Part shown: positions 1 through 5,870 of the stretch, piece after piece
Numbering within the stretch: the stretch's first letter is position 1
How the letters are laid out: each line of letters begins with the position of its first letter
Source of the DNA: a virus
Strand: one strand, 5' to 3'
Length of the DNA stretch: 20,445 nt
Virus record (IMG/VR): IMGVR_UViG_3300028883_000155
Coordinates: 1 to 20,445 of that record
Made by a program: the position numbers and the translations under genes
Notes under the pieces: model-generated
What the model was told of the DNA's origin: nothing
Databases searched by the model: none
What the model saw: only the letters and a program-made list of their open reading frames with translations

Positions 1-241
1 TGGTATCGACAAGGCCAGTAATGTTTTTCACGGCATGGATTACCGTTGCGTGGTTGAGCATGAAATAAAACCCTATCCATGTATAGCTCATGTTTGTATA
101 TCTCCTGAGTAGGTACATGGCTATTTGGCGAGGTTCAACGATATACCGCTGCCTTGTCTTTTCCTGTAACGCCCCCACGTCTATACCGTAGGTCTCGGCT
201 ACCATTCCCAGAATAGTGTTAATTTTTTGTATGTCAGTCAT
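1..241 (-). CDS. DnaA domain IV-like DNA-binding protein (3' end outside window)
   Basis: This open frame starts at the ATG at 241 and runs off the left edge, giving 80 residues. The part from about residue 30 (RQRYIVEPRQIAMYLLRRYT, then IG, then NHATVIHAV) matches the pattern of DnaA domain IV. That domain is a helix-turn-helix that binds DnaA boxes, and its signature contains the D/NHATV...A core. No AAA+ ATPase region precedes it, so this looks like a stand-alone phage protein carrying only the DNA-binding domain. Its start overlaps the stop of the upstream zinc-ribbon gene (ATGA), and a GGAGG ribosome-binding site lies inside that gene's last codons. Its neighbours (SSB-like, YopX) suggest a replication or regulatory role. 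The domain assignment is fairly secure; the function is inferred. Confidence 0.8.
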   Translation of the reverse strand, partial: MTDIQKINTILGMVAETYGIDVGALQEKTRQRYIVEPRQIAMYLLRRYTNMSYTWIGFYFMLNHATVIHAVKNITGLVDT

Positions 242-256
242 TCGCTGCCTCCTTTC
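238..256 (-). repeat. 19-bp gene-junction repeat, copy 1
   Basis: On the minus strand, GAAAGGAGGCAGCGAATGA. It contains the last codons of the zinc-ribbon gene (KGGSE, stop), a GGAGG ribosome-binding site and the overlapping ATG of the DnaA-like gene. The identical 19 bases recur at 540-558. Confidence 0.85.
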
Positions 257-543
257 CTTATTTTCTTACCGCAAAACGGACAGTATGTATATCCTTCAGT
301 TTCATCGTTTACCCAAACCTCATCACCCTTACATCCAACCACATAAATAGGTAGGGGTAAATTCTTACCACGAACCTCTTTCCACTCACAAAACTCCTCG
401 CTTGGCGGTTGGATGATTTCAAATTTTGCATCTCGACCATTTTGACCGCAATCATTAAAAAATGGCGGTTCTATTACTACTCGTTCAACACTCCAATTTT
501 TATCGGGTGCTTCATATTCGATGGTTATTCTTTTCTTCATCAT
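238..543 (-). CDS. Small zinc-ribbon protein, 101 aa
   Basis: Unrecognised phage protein. Near the C-terminus a CPFCGKKI knuckle (about residues 88-95) follows a Tyr-rich stretch. An earlier Cys71, and Cys32 or Cys52, could supply further metal ligands, so a compact zinc-binding fold is plausible. The start may be the ATG at 543, which overlaps the YopX stop as ATGA, or the next codon at 540. The protein ends in KGGSE, exactly like the upstream gene, because both genes end in the same 19-bp sequence that also carries the next gene's GGAGG. No function can be assigned. Confidence 0.75.
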   Translation of the reverse strand: MMKKRITIEYEAPDKNWSVERVVIEPPFFNDCGQNGRDAKFEIIQPPSEEFCEWKEVRGKNLPLPIYVVGCKGDEVWVNDETEGYTYCPFCGKKIRKGGSE

Positions 544-558
544 TCGCTGCCTCCTTTC
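540..558 (-). repeat. 19-bp gene-junction repeat, copy 2
   Basis: Exact copy of the sequence at 238-256. Here it forms the end of the YopX-family gene, the ribosome-binding site and the ATG of the zinc-ribbon gene, so the zinc-ribbon gene is a cassette flanked by direct repeats. Confidence 0.85.
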
Positions 559-929
559 AATAGTTCAGGATTTTCATAGATGTTGCCGATGACCTCATAT
601 CTATTACCATCGTTTAAATCCATAAGAAAATTTCCTTGTTGTCCAATAAATTGAGCATAAGGGGTGAAATAAATAATCGTTGCTACCGCATTTGATGCCA
701 CCTTTATAATATCCCCCTCATATATCTCCACCCCGTTGCGGTCTTTAATGCCGGTGTATTGCATGAGCGCAACTTCATTAATTGGATATTCACGTAAATT
801 ACCTTGTTCCGTAACTCCATAGACAGAACCGCTATCTGGGTGCAGACCAAACCATATTGATAGTCCATTAATATCAATCCAAGTTTGATTTTTCACATCC
901 CACGCCCGAAATTTAATTTCTCTTTTCAT
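540..929 (-). CDS. YopX family protein
   Basis: This 129-aa protein has the hallmarks of the YopX family: an N-terminal REIKFRAWD, a central LMQYTGIKDRNGVEIYEGDI and a C-terminal VIGNIYENPELL. These are the family's conserved blocks and the length is typical. YopX proteins are common in phages and prophages, but their biochemical role is unknown. The gene sits between a small membrane-protein gene and a zinc-ribbon gene, and its last bases include the next gene's ribosome-binding site and start. No strong Shine-Dalgarno is visible upstream of its own ATG. Confidence 0.93.
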   Translation of the reverse strand: MKREIKFRAWDVKNQTWIDINGLSIWFGLHPDSGSVYGVTEQGNLREYPINEVALMQYTGIKDRNGVEIYEGDIIKVASNAVATIIYFTPYAQFIGQQGNFLMDLNDGNRYEVIGNIYENPELLKGGSE

Positions 930-961
930 TTCTGTAAAGTTTATCGGTATTTCTATACATA

Positions 962-1141
962 TTATTCGATTGTGTATAGGTTATCATCAGTTTGTTGATA
1001 TACCGTATCTGCCCCCTCAAAGGCATCAACCCTTATCGTGGTGCAACCCCATTGAAGCATCGAGGCCAAAAGTAACAGAAGTGTGACTAACAAAAGTAGT
1101 AGCCACCATCCGTTATTGTTTTTTTGTGTGTAGGTTGTCAT
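962..1141 (-). CDS. Small single-pass membrane protein, 59 aa
   Basis: The start codon overlaps the stop of the preceding 118-aa gene (ATGA, 1138-1141), the coupling seen throughout this window. The predicted protein has a polar N-terminus (MTTYTQKNNN), then a very Leu-rich membrane segment from about residue 11 to 29 (GWWLLLLLV...LLLLLAS), then a short acidic tail of about 25 residues. A Cys follows at position 33 (QWGC), but Trp at -2 makes it a poor lipobox, so a plain inner-membrane anchor is more likely. A holin or regulator role is possible but unproven. Confidence 0.7.
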   Translation of the reverse strand: MTTYTQKNNNGWWLLLLLVTLLLLLASMLQWGCTTIRVDAFEGADTVYQQTDDNLYTIE

Positions 1142-1494
1142 TCTGGAAACTTTGTTTTGAAATGTGATATTATCTTTTCCATGTGAAAGTTGTAATACAG
1201 TTGAAAGTCTTTATACCCCTCCTGGTCCAGCTCCCACAATTTGTAAAGGACAGCCCGCAGGCGTTGCCCCGGTGGCTTCTCACTAAATTCAAACTCCGAC
1301 TGGATGCTTTTCAGAATCTCCGTGTCCCTCTCTTTGAACTCGTCTTTTTTCATCCCTACCCACATCCACTCACGGAGTGATTTAGTCAGTTCGCTGACTT
1401 GTTCCGGGGTGAGTTCGTTAGTCCCCAATGTTACCTTCCATGACTTGTCTGAGCGGCTCTGAACGGCTTCTAATATGACAGGTAGTACCAACAT
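1138..1494 (-). CDS. Phage protein of unknown function, 118 aa
   Basis: An alpha-helix-rich, charged soluble protein with no signal peptide or membrane segment. Notable stretches are LGTNELTPEQVSELTKSL, then QRLRAVLYKLWELDQEG and a Tyr/Phe-rich QLYYNFHMEKII near the C-terminus. It starts one base after the stop of the SSB-like gene and is coupled to the small membrane gene after it. I recall similar unnamed proteins directly downstream of SSB genes in other phages, which would fit a replication or recombination accessory, but no catalytic motif is visible and no function is claimed. Confidence 0.8.
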   Translation of the reverse strand: MLVLPVILEAVQSRSDKSWKVTLGTNELTPEQVSELTKSLREWMWVGMKKDEFKERDTEILKSIQSEFEFSEKPPGQRLRAVLYKLWELDQEGYKDFQLYYNFHMEKIISHFKTKFPE

Positions 1495-1495
1495 A

Positions 1496-1918
1496 CTAAA
1501 AAGGTAGATTGTCCGTTACATCGCTTAATTTACCCGTATCGGTATCACCCATTACCCAGGATGAAAACCGCTCTGCGTAGATAAGTATCATATCCAGTTC
1601 TATCTTGCCGGCAATAGCTAAATCGGTGGACCTGTTTAATGAAGACTGCCTGACTATCATCCTTTGCCTTTCTGGGCCTTCCTGGTATTTATGCCCAGGG
1701 TTAAAGGTTTTTTCCTTCTCGATGTGGATGTTTGTGAACTTACCCTTTTGTTCAATGGTGTAATTTATTTCATCACCTACTTTATAAGGGTCTTGTGATT
1801 TGGAGAGAATACCGCCCGCATCGCCGTTATCAAGGTCGATGTCATATTTATACATCAGGCCGTAATTACCCTCCCATGTCCCGTTACCTTGAATGTTTGT
1901 TATTTTTGCTGTTTTCAT
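1496..1918 (-). CDS. Single-stranded DNA-binding-like protein
   Basis: This 140-aa protein has a beta-rich N-terminal half (about residues 1-68, with NIQGNGTWEGNYGLMYKYDI and VGDEINYTIEQKG), as expected of an OB fold. A helical block follows (RMIVRQSSLNRSTDLAIAG, about 84-103). The protein ends in DTDTGKLSDVTDNLPF. An acidic tail ending in a hydrophobic Pro-Phe is the classic SSB C-terminal tip that recruits partner proteins (bacterial consensus DDIPF). The middle block resembles one I associate with phage SSB-like proteins. The role inferred is coating ssDNA during phage replication. The fold is inferred from pattern only. Confidence 0.72.
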   Translation of the reverse strand: MKTAKITNIQGNGTWEGNYGLMYKYDIDLDNGDAGGILSKSQDPYKVGDEINYTIEQKGKFTNIHIEKEKTFNPGHKYQEGPERQRMIVRQSSLNRSTDLAIAGKIELDMILIYAERFSSWVMGDTDTGKLSDVTDNLPF

Positions 1919-1920
1919 GT

Positions 1921-2169
1921 TTATATGTTTTCATCCCAGCCATCTTCAAAAGGCGGGCAGTTCTTAAAATAAATTTCAGGATTATCGCACATATACTCAA
2001 AATCCATAGAGCAAGACCGGCACATCATTTCATGTCCTATCCATACATAATCACCTGCCATAACCTTAGCCCCGCATCTAGGGCAGAAACTATATTTAAT
2101 TGGTTTCCCCACCGGCATAACAGAGTGATGGTGATAGTACCTACGGTCGTATCCGCTGTCTAAATCCAT
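1921..2169 (-). CDS. Small zinc-finger protein, 82 aa
   Basis: Two Cys pairs are visible: CPRCG at about residues 29-33 and CRSC at about 50-53, a CxxC-x17-CxxC arrangement typical of a zinc ribbon. A His/Tyr-rich N-terminus (YDRRYYHHH) and an acidic C-terminus flank it. The start overlaps the preceding stop by one base (TAATG), and the SSB-like gene begins two bases after its stop. A nucleic-acid or protein-binding role is plausible from the fold; the family was not recognised. Confidence 0.75.
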   Translation of the reverse strand: MDLDSGYDRRYYHHHSVMPVGKPIKYSFCPRCGAKVMAGDYVWIGHEMMCRSCSMDFEYMCDNPEIYFKNCPPFEDGWDENI

Positions 2170-2393
2170 TACCTTAGTGTTATGGTCAGAAATTCGCCAT
2201 TCTGGCTGATATTTTTTACCTCCAAATTGTAAGCGTTGCAGGTTTCTTCAATAACCTTTAACCCGTCCTCATTAATAGAGGTTTCGTGGATGTCAATTCG
2301 TGGGTCGCTTACGACGTATTCAGCGTCCAGGCCGTGAGTCAAAAGTTCATCAATAGCCCTTTGCAGTTCGTTTAATGTAAGTTGAGTTATCAT
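2169..2393 (-). CDS. Hypothetical phage protein, 74 aa
   Basis: A small acidic protein with an N-terminal helix (TLNELQRAIDELLTHGLDAEYVV) and a beta-rich end (LEVKNISQNGEFLTITLR). No motif, signal or membrane segment was recognised. It sits second or third in the transcript from the promoter near 2800 and is coupled through TAATG to the zinc-finger gene. Called from its coding context and spacing. Confidence 0.7.
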   Translation of the reverse strand: MITQLTLNELQRAIDELLTHGLDAEYVVSDPRIDIHETSINEDGLKVIEETCNAYNLEVKNISQNGEFLTITLR

Positions 2394-2399
2394 AGCTTA

Positions 2400-2489
2400 T
2401 TATTTATTGATTTCTTGCCGGGTAACTAATTCGACATTGATACCTTTTGCTTTCAATTCTTTGTAGTGCTTTAGTGAAGTAGTTTTCAT
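2400..2489 (-). CDS. Possible 29-aa micro-ORF between coupled genes
   Basis: An ATG at 2489 begins 5 bases after the stop of the upstream gene. The frame ends 6 bases before the next start, filling an otherwise unexplained gap in a tightly packed operon. The peptide (MKTTSLKHYKELKAKGINVE...) is basic and helical and contains KHYKELKAKGI, which resembles a small regulator or leader peptide. Length alone cannot separate it from chance; the spacing is the main support. Confidence 0.5.
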   Translation of the reverse strand: MKTTSLKHYKELKAKGINVELVTRQEINK

Positions 2490-2494
2490 GGCTT

Positions 2495-2755
2495 TTACAG
2501 ATTATTTTGTTCAACGATCAATTTGACTATTCTTTCGTTGACCTGTTCGGCACTTTCATACCAGTGACCGGAAGTGTCATCCTGAAAATAGTCATCGGTT
2601 TCGTTAAAGTCATCCTTCAGGTTGGCATTATGAGTAAAACCATCATACCATTCACCGTTGATCTCGGCTTCTATGATATAGTTTCCAGCTGTTCCTTTAA
2701 TAGAGATACCTGTAACTTGGTAGTCTTTTCCGTTGATGTTCATTGTTGAGTTCAT
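2495..2755 (-). CDS. Hypothetical beta-rich phage protein, 86 aa
   Basis: First gene downstream of the promoter at 2785-2816. The frame stays open to 2815, but that part includes the promoter, so the ATG at 2755 (MNSTMNINGKDYQVTGISIK) is the better start. The protein is beta-rich, with an acidic, aromatic second half (GEWYDGFTHNANLKDD, YFQDDTSGHWYESAEQ). No family or catalytic motif was recognised. As the promoter-proximal gene it may be expressed early, which is an inference from position. Confidence 0.68.
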   Translation of the reverse strand: MNSTMNINGKDYQVTGISIKGTAGNYIIEAEINGEWYDGFTHNANLKDDFNETDDYFQDDTSGHWYESAEQVNERIVKLIVEQNNL

Positions 2756-2784
2756 GGCTGTTTGTGTTTGTTGTTTGATGAAGT

Positions 2785-2816
2785 AAAGATACGACAATTC
2801 ACCTATGTAAGTCAAG
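2785..2816 (-). promoter_or_regulatory. Bacteroidetes-type promoter for the left gene module
   Basis: On the minus strand, TTG (2816-2814) is followed after 21 bases by TATCTTTA (2792-2785). This matches the Bacteroidetes sigma pattern TTG...TAnnTTTG at all but the last base. The start site would fall near 2778, about 20 bases before the ATG at 2755. The -33 region lies in AAAATACTTGAC, a 12-mer found at the same place in the promoter upstream of 6361. Confidence 0.6.
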
Positions 2817-2919
2817 TATTTTGGTGGTTATTTTGTTAAAAACCTGTTATTTATAGATGGTCTAAATAACTTAACACCCCTTTAACACCTTATTAATAAT
2901 ACCTGATTACCTTCGCTGC

Positions 2920-3057
2920 ATGAAAATACTACTCTTTTTAATGTTTGCCCTGTTGACGGGTTGCCAGGTGCAGGAATGTACCACCTTTGAACAAGATAAG
3001 ATAGAGGCTATTGCGGACGGGTTTTACGACGGTGATACTACGCAGGTTATTTATTAG
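2920..3057 (+). CDS. Small predicted lipoprotein on the opposite strand, 45 aa
   Basis: This is the only convincing plus-strand gene. The N-terminus MKILLFLMFALLTGCQ is a textbook lipoprotein signal: a charged start, a hydrophobic core and the lipobox LTGC, with lipidation at Cys15. The mature 31-residue peptide is acidic (CQVQECTTFEQDKIEAIADG...). It lies in the gap between the leftward gene ending at 3122 and the leftward promoter at 2816. A TACCTTCG just upstream (2908-2915) resembles a -7 box but would put transcription almost at the ATG, and no TTG sits at the right distance. Small phage lipoproteins often act in superinfection exclusion or as outer spanins; neither role is shown here. 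Confidence 0.55.
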   Translation: MKILLFLMFALLTGCQVQECTTFEQDKIEAIADGFYDGDTTQVIY

Positions 3058-3121
3058 CGTTCTAATATTTACCACTTTTACCGGATATTGGCAGTTTTTT
3101 GAATCGCGTTATACCCCTAAT

Positions 3122-3373
3122 TTAAGGGTTTATCGCAACTGGTTTCACTACCAGGTAACTCGCCCCCCGGAAGTCAAGGGACAACCCCTCGATAAATTTA
3201 GAATTACCATTAATGGCTTTGTCGTTCATCTCTTCCCGGCTGCGGATGTGAACCATTGAATAATCCCTCTGCATCAGCTTGGAGATTTCGTTGAAGACTT
3301 CCGTTATCTGCTTTTCATAGGTGCTGTTAAGCACCCTGTATACGTTGTCTGTTATTTTCTGTATCAAATTCAT
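3122..3373 (-). CDS. Hypothetical protein, 83 aa
   Basis: The start at 3373 overlaps the previous stop by four bases (ATGA). The N-terminal two-thirds is helical and amphipathic (MNLIQKITDNVYRVLNSTYE, then VFNEISKLMQRDYS), and the C-terminus is short and beta-like (DFRGASYLVVKPVAINP). No signal peptide or motif was recognised. It is the last gene before the gap holding the plus-strand lipoprotein. A competing plus-strand frame overlaps it, but the operon coupling favours this one. Confidence 0.6.
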   Translation of the reverse strand: MNLIQKITDNVYRVLNSTYEKQITEVFNEISKLMQRDYSMVHIRSREEMNDKAINGNSKFIEGLSLDFRGASYLVVKPVAINP

Positions 3374-3567
3374 CCCTTTGTTTTAAATCCGACTTTCTTT
3401 TTCTCGGTGTCGGACAGGTTCTCGTAATCGAAGTCAATCACCTTTTTAAAAAGAAGCACACCGAACAATCGGTATTCCTTGTGGAGTTGCTGGCCGGTGT
3501 CAACCACGTCCTCACCATCTTTCACGGAATACCCCTTGCGCTTGTCTTTTATGGTTACGGTTATCAT
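3370..3567 (-). CDS. Hypothetical protein, 65 aa
   Basis: The ATG at 3567 overlaps the stop of the upstream gene (TAATG), so it is preferred over the ATG four codons earlier. The protein begins with a beta-strand (MITVTIKDKRKGYSVKDGED), has a central LHKEYRLFGVLLFKKVIDFD and ends in a basic KKKVGFKTKG. The pattern suggests a small beta-rich domain. The family was not recognised. Confidence 0.65.
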   Translation of the reverse strand: MITVTIKDKRKGYSVKDGEDVVDTGQQLHKEYRLFGVLLFKKVIDFDYENLSDTEKKKVGFKTKG

Positions 3568-3866
3568 TACACAGTCCAACTTTCAATAGTAAAATTAAGC
3601 CCGATAGTATCGCCCTCAACCCATGCGTTAAATCCACCCGTCCCAACGGTTGTATTTTTCGCACCCTCATTTAAACGCTTATCTATTACCCTTAATAGTA
3701 ATATTTCGGCTTCTCGTACAAGTGTCCTGACATTTGGCACACCATAATTCTCTTTATCAAAATACCACTCCCAACCTACTGCCATCATAGCAGTATGTAA
3801 TTTCTGAAAGTCAAATTCATCTAATATTTCGTCTTTGGCTTCTAAAAATTCATCTCTTGTTTTCAT
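3567..3866 (-). CDS. Hypothetical phage protein, 99 aa
   Basis: The open frame extends to 4025, but that part overlaps the phosphoesterase gene. The ATG at 3866 (MKTRDEFLEAKDEILDEFDF), 19 bases after the upstream stop, is the likely start. The N-terminal half is acidic and helical. Next come GWEWYF and a helix with VREAEILLLRVIDKRL, then a Gly-rich beta region (TTVGTGGFNAWVEGDTIGLN). It resembles an unnamed family I associate with Bacteroidetes phages. No catalytic residues are evident. Confidence 0.72.
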   Translation of the reverse strand: MKTRDEFLEAKDEILDEFDFQKLHTAMMAVGWEWYFDKENYGVPNVRTLVREAEILLLRVIDKRLNEGAKNTTVGTGGFNAWVEGDTIGLNFTIESWTV

Positions 3867-3885
3867 CTCGTTACGCTTATAAATG

Positions 3886-4872
3886 TTATTCCACCTCCCT
3901 GTTATTGACATAGGTAACACCTTCAACGGTATGCAAATAGCCGAAGGAGCAATCCTGGTCACCATAAGGTGAGTAATCCTGCGGCGCGCACATAGAACCC
4001 AAAGAATAGCACCGTATAATATCACCGTTGGTTGTCCGCCCTTTGTGAGATGAACTCCTGTGGAAGTGGTTTACCAAAGTGTTGCACCTTGCTTTCAGAA
4101 ACATACCCCGCGCCGGGTTGACTTGCCCCGCACCCCCTGTGTATTCATGGCCGTGCAAAATATTCAAATCACCTACCGTTATCCTGCGCTTGTCCTTCAC
4201 CACCTCCACGTTGAGATCACCCAACGGAAGATAGTCATCCAACTTCTCACTCCCAGGTGCATACAACAGCGGGGCGTATTGCTTCCAATAGGTATCATAT
4301 CTTTCCTCGTGGTTGCCGAACTTCCAAATTATCTTAGCGTTAGGGAACACATCCCGCAGGTCAATAAGAAACTGCCAGAACATTTCAAGCTCGTAATCAA
4401 GGTCAGGCTTCTTCGGGTCTTTCGTAAAACGTGAAGAGTGATAGTTGTCTATCGCGTCCCCGTTGATAATGAAATAAGATATAGACTTCTTCACCCCGTA
4501 TTCAATGGCTTCGTATATCGCTTTGTTGTTCTGATACGGGAAATGAATATCTCCCATTACTATTCCTTTGGTGTTGGCTTTCGGCAGGATATAAGGCTCT
4601 CTGTCCATTACCGCCGGCTCTGGCAGGGCGAACTTATCAGCAAGCACTTTATCCAGGTCGTCGACGTGGGAGAGGTCTATAATACTTCTCCTGCTTTGTT
4701 CTCCTTGTTCACCTTTGTGGTATCGGATAACAGTTCGCGCCGCTTCAACAGAAGAATACACCTGCGGGAAATCCCTGTATAGCCTCTTTGCGAGTGTCAA
4801 CTTCCCCGCTGTCGGGTACTCCTCGATGAGTTTTTTCGCAAGTCTGCCTTGCTCTTGTGTTGGTTTAGGCAT
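3886..4872 (-). CDS. Calcineurin-like metallophosphoesterase
   Basis: This 328-aa protein carries the five metal-binding blocks of the calcineurin-like superfamily in order: GDIH (107-110), GDAID (138-142), GNHE (186-189), NHFH (268-271) and HGHE (240-243, which precedes NHFH in the chain). These residues coordinate a di-metal centre that hydrolyses phosphomono- or diesters. The first 60 residues (EYPTAGKLTLAKRLYRDFPQ, then SVEAARTVIRYH) look like a helix-turn-helix. That combination recurs in phage phosphoesterases sometimes annotated as DNA-repair exonucleases or protein phosphatases. The substrate cannot be read from sequence. It is flanked by small unknown phage genes. Confidence 0.93.
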   Translation of the reverse strand: MPKPTQEQGRLAKKLIEEYPTAGKLTLAKRLYRDFPQVYSSVEAARTVIRYHKGEQGEQSRRSIIDLSHVDDLDKVLADKFALPEPAVMDREPYILPKANTKGIVMGDIHFPYQNNKAIYEAIEYGVKKSISYFIINGDAIDNYHSSRFTKDPKKPDLDYELEMFWQFLIDLRDVFPNAKIIWKFGNHEERYDTYWKQYAPLLYAPGSEKLDDYLPLGDLNVEVVKDKRRITVGDLNILHGHEYTGGAGQVNPARGMFLKARCNTLVNHFHRSSSHKGRTTNGDIIRCYSLGSMCAPQDYSPYGDQDCSFGYLHTVEGVTYVNNREVE

Positions 4873-4888
4873 AATATCTATTTTTAGT

Positions 4889-5137
4889 TTATCCTATCTC
4901 ATCCCAGACAACGCCCCAGCTGTCGGCCTTTTCGCGGATCATATCGCGCACCCGTTCAGCCGCGTCAATCTCTGCGGGCGTGGCTTCGCCGTTGCCGTTT
5001 AAGGCTGTCCCGTACTTAACTGTCTGCCTTAACTGCTGGTCGATGTCCCACAGCATACCGCTATACTTATACCCGTTGATAGCATCGCGCATATCAGGCT
5101 CTTCGTCGGGCAGGGTGAATGTTATTGTGTTTGTTGG
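4889..5137 (-). CDS. Phage protein of unknown function, 82 aa
   Basis: The conserved-looking part begins at the ATG at 5137 (MPTNTITFTLPDEEPDMRDA); in-frame ATGs at 5161 and 5176 could extend it. It continues with INGYKYSGMLWDIDQQLRQT and ends in a helical ERVRDMIREKADSWGV. The pattern of TLP-E followed by AINGxKYxxxLWDxDQ-LR is one I recognise from many phage genomes without a known function. A Trp/Asp-rich core and no catalytic motif suggest a small binding protein. It is placed 16 bases upstream of the phosphoesterase start and is co-transcribed with it. Confidence 0.72.
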   Translation of the reverse strand, partial: PTNTITFTLPDEEPDMRDAINGYKYSGMLWDIDQQLRQTVKYGTALNGNGEATPAEIDAAERVRDMIREKADSWGVVWDEIG

Positions 5138-5244
5138 CATATTTTCAAATTTATAGGCCATAAGGCGGGAGGCCATCCCCGCCCTGGCCGACTGCGGTTA
5201 GGTATCGACCCTTTCAGATCCCATAATACCATACGCATTGTCAT
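5122..5244 (-). CDS. Possible 40-aa ORF with GC-rich hairpin
   Basis: An ATG at 5244 overlaps the stop of the 208-aa gene as TAATG, a junction used by several real genes here. The frame runs 40 codons and overlaps the next gene by 16 bases. The peptide is Pro/Arg/Trp-rich (SIPNRSRPGRGWPPALWP) and lacks a recognised motif. A GGCGGG/CCCGCC hairpin (5164-5183) lies inside it. Either a tiny coupled gene or an untranslated spacer fits. Confidence 0.3.
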   Translation of the reverse strand: MTMRMVLWDLKGSIPNRSRPGRGWPPALWPINLKICQQTQ

Positions 5245-5870
5245 TATTTCAACCTAAAGATTAAACTCCCTTGATAGTGCCACTCATCACCAACGGTGGA
5301 GACACCCGCCGCAATCCCCCATTTCCCGCGGCGAGTATACATCAACCCAATGTTAGCACCTTTGATTCCACTTGTGATATTAACTCCACCGTATATCCAT
5401 AAATGACTTTTCTGATAGCAGTCCGAAGTGCTGAAAGCATTGCGCCTGCTTTCTGCAAGCGTTACAGTCTTTTCGATACGAATCTCCCTGAACTTATACC
5501 CGCTCCCCGGAAGGACTTGAAGGCTTGCCAGTTCACCGAACACAACAGCCCGCCAGCGAATTGATAGTAAATCCGTTTCAAATTTACCCTCGTATTTATT
5601 TTGTGGGCAATTTTCGCCCGTGATCGGTTCGCTGGTCGGTGCTGCGGTGTCGGTTTCGATTGAGAGGGAGTAGATGGTGATGGTGTCTGTATTAGTTTCT
5701 TTCCTTATAATGGTATCGTATAAGGTTTTGGCGTTTTTAAGGCTATCGTAAACATCGGCATAGTCCGCGTTGCAGTCCTTGAGTTTCCTTATCTGGCAAC
5801 CTCTATCGAAGTAGAGGAACAGAACAGCCGCTACGAGCAGCCCGATACCTATTTGTTTAATAATTTTCAT
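5244..5870 (-). CDS. Membrane-anchored envelope protein, 208 aa
   Basis: Translation is placed at the ATG at 5870, which overlaps the upstream stop as ATGA; the longer frame to 5954 lies inside that upstream gene. Residues 1-20 (MKIIKQIGIGLLVAAVLFLY) form an N-terminal membrane anchor, followed by a periplasmic region with a Cys near residue 25. The last 50 residues (LWIYGGVNITSGIKGANIGL, then KWGIAAGVSTVG...QGSLIFRLK) alternate like amphipathic outer-membrane beta-strands. A protein anchored inside with a beta-rich end fits a spanin-like or envelope-interacting role in the cluster of membrane genes. This is inference; the family was not firmly recognised. Confidence 0.75.
   Translation of the reverse strand: MKIIKQIGIGLLVAAVLFLYFDRGCQIRKLKDCNADYADVYDSLKNAKTLYDTIIRKETNTDTITIYSLSIETDTAAPTSEPITGENCPQNKYEGKFETDLLSIRWRAVVFGELASLQVLPGSGYKFREIRIEKTVTLAESRRNAFSTSDCYQKSHLWIYGGVNITSGIKGANIGLMYTRRGKWGIAAGVSTVGDEWHYQGSLIFRLK

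Noticed and set aside
1795-2163. 122-aa plus-strand frame
   Set aside because: Antisense to the SSB-like and zinc-finger genes, which have recognisable motifs and coupled starts.
3011-3259. 82-aa plus-strand frame overlapping the lipoprotein and the 83-aa gene
   Set aside because: No signal or family; conflicts with the coupled minus-strand gene and with the lipobox-bearing frame.
3867-4025. N-terminal extension of the 99-aa gene to 4025
   Set aside because: It overlaps the end of the phosphoesterase in another frame; the ATG at 3866 has normal spacing.
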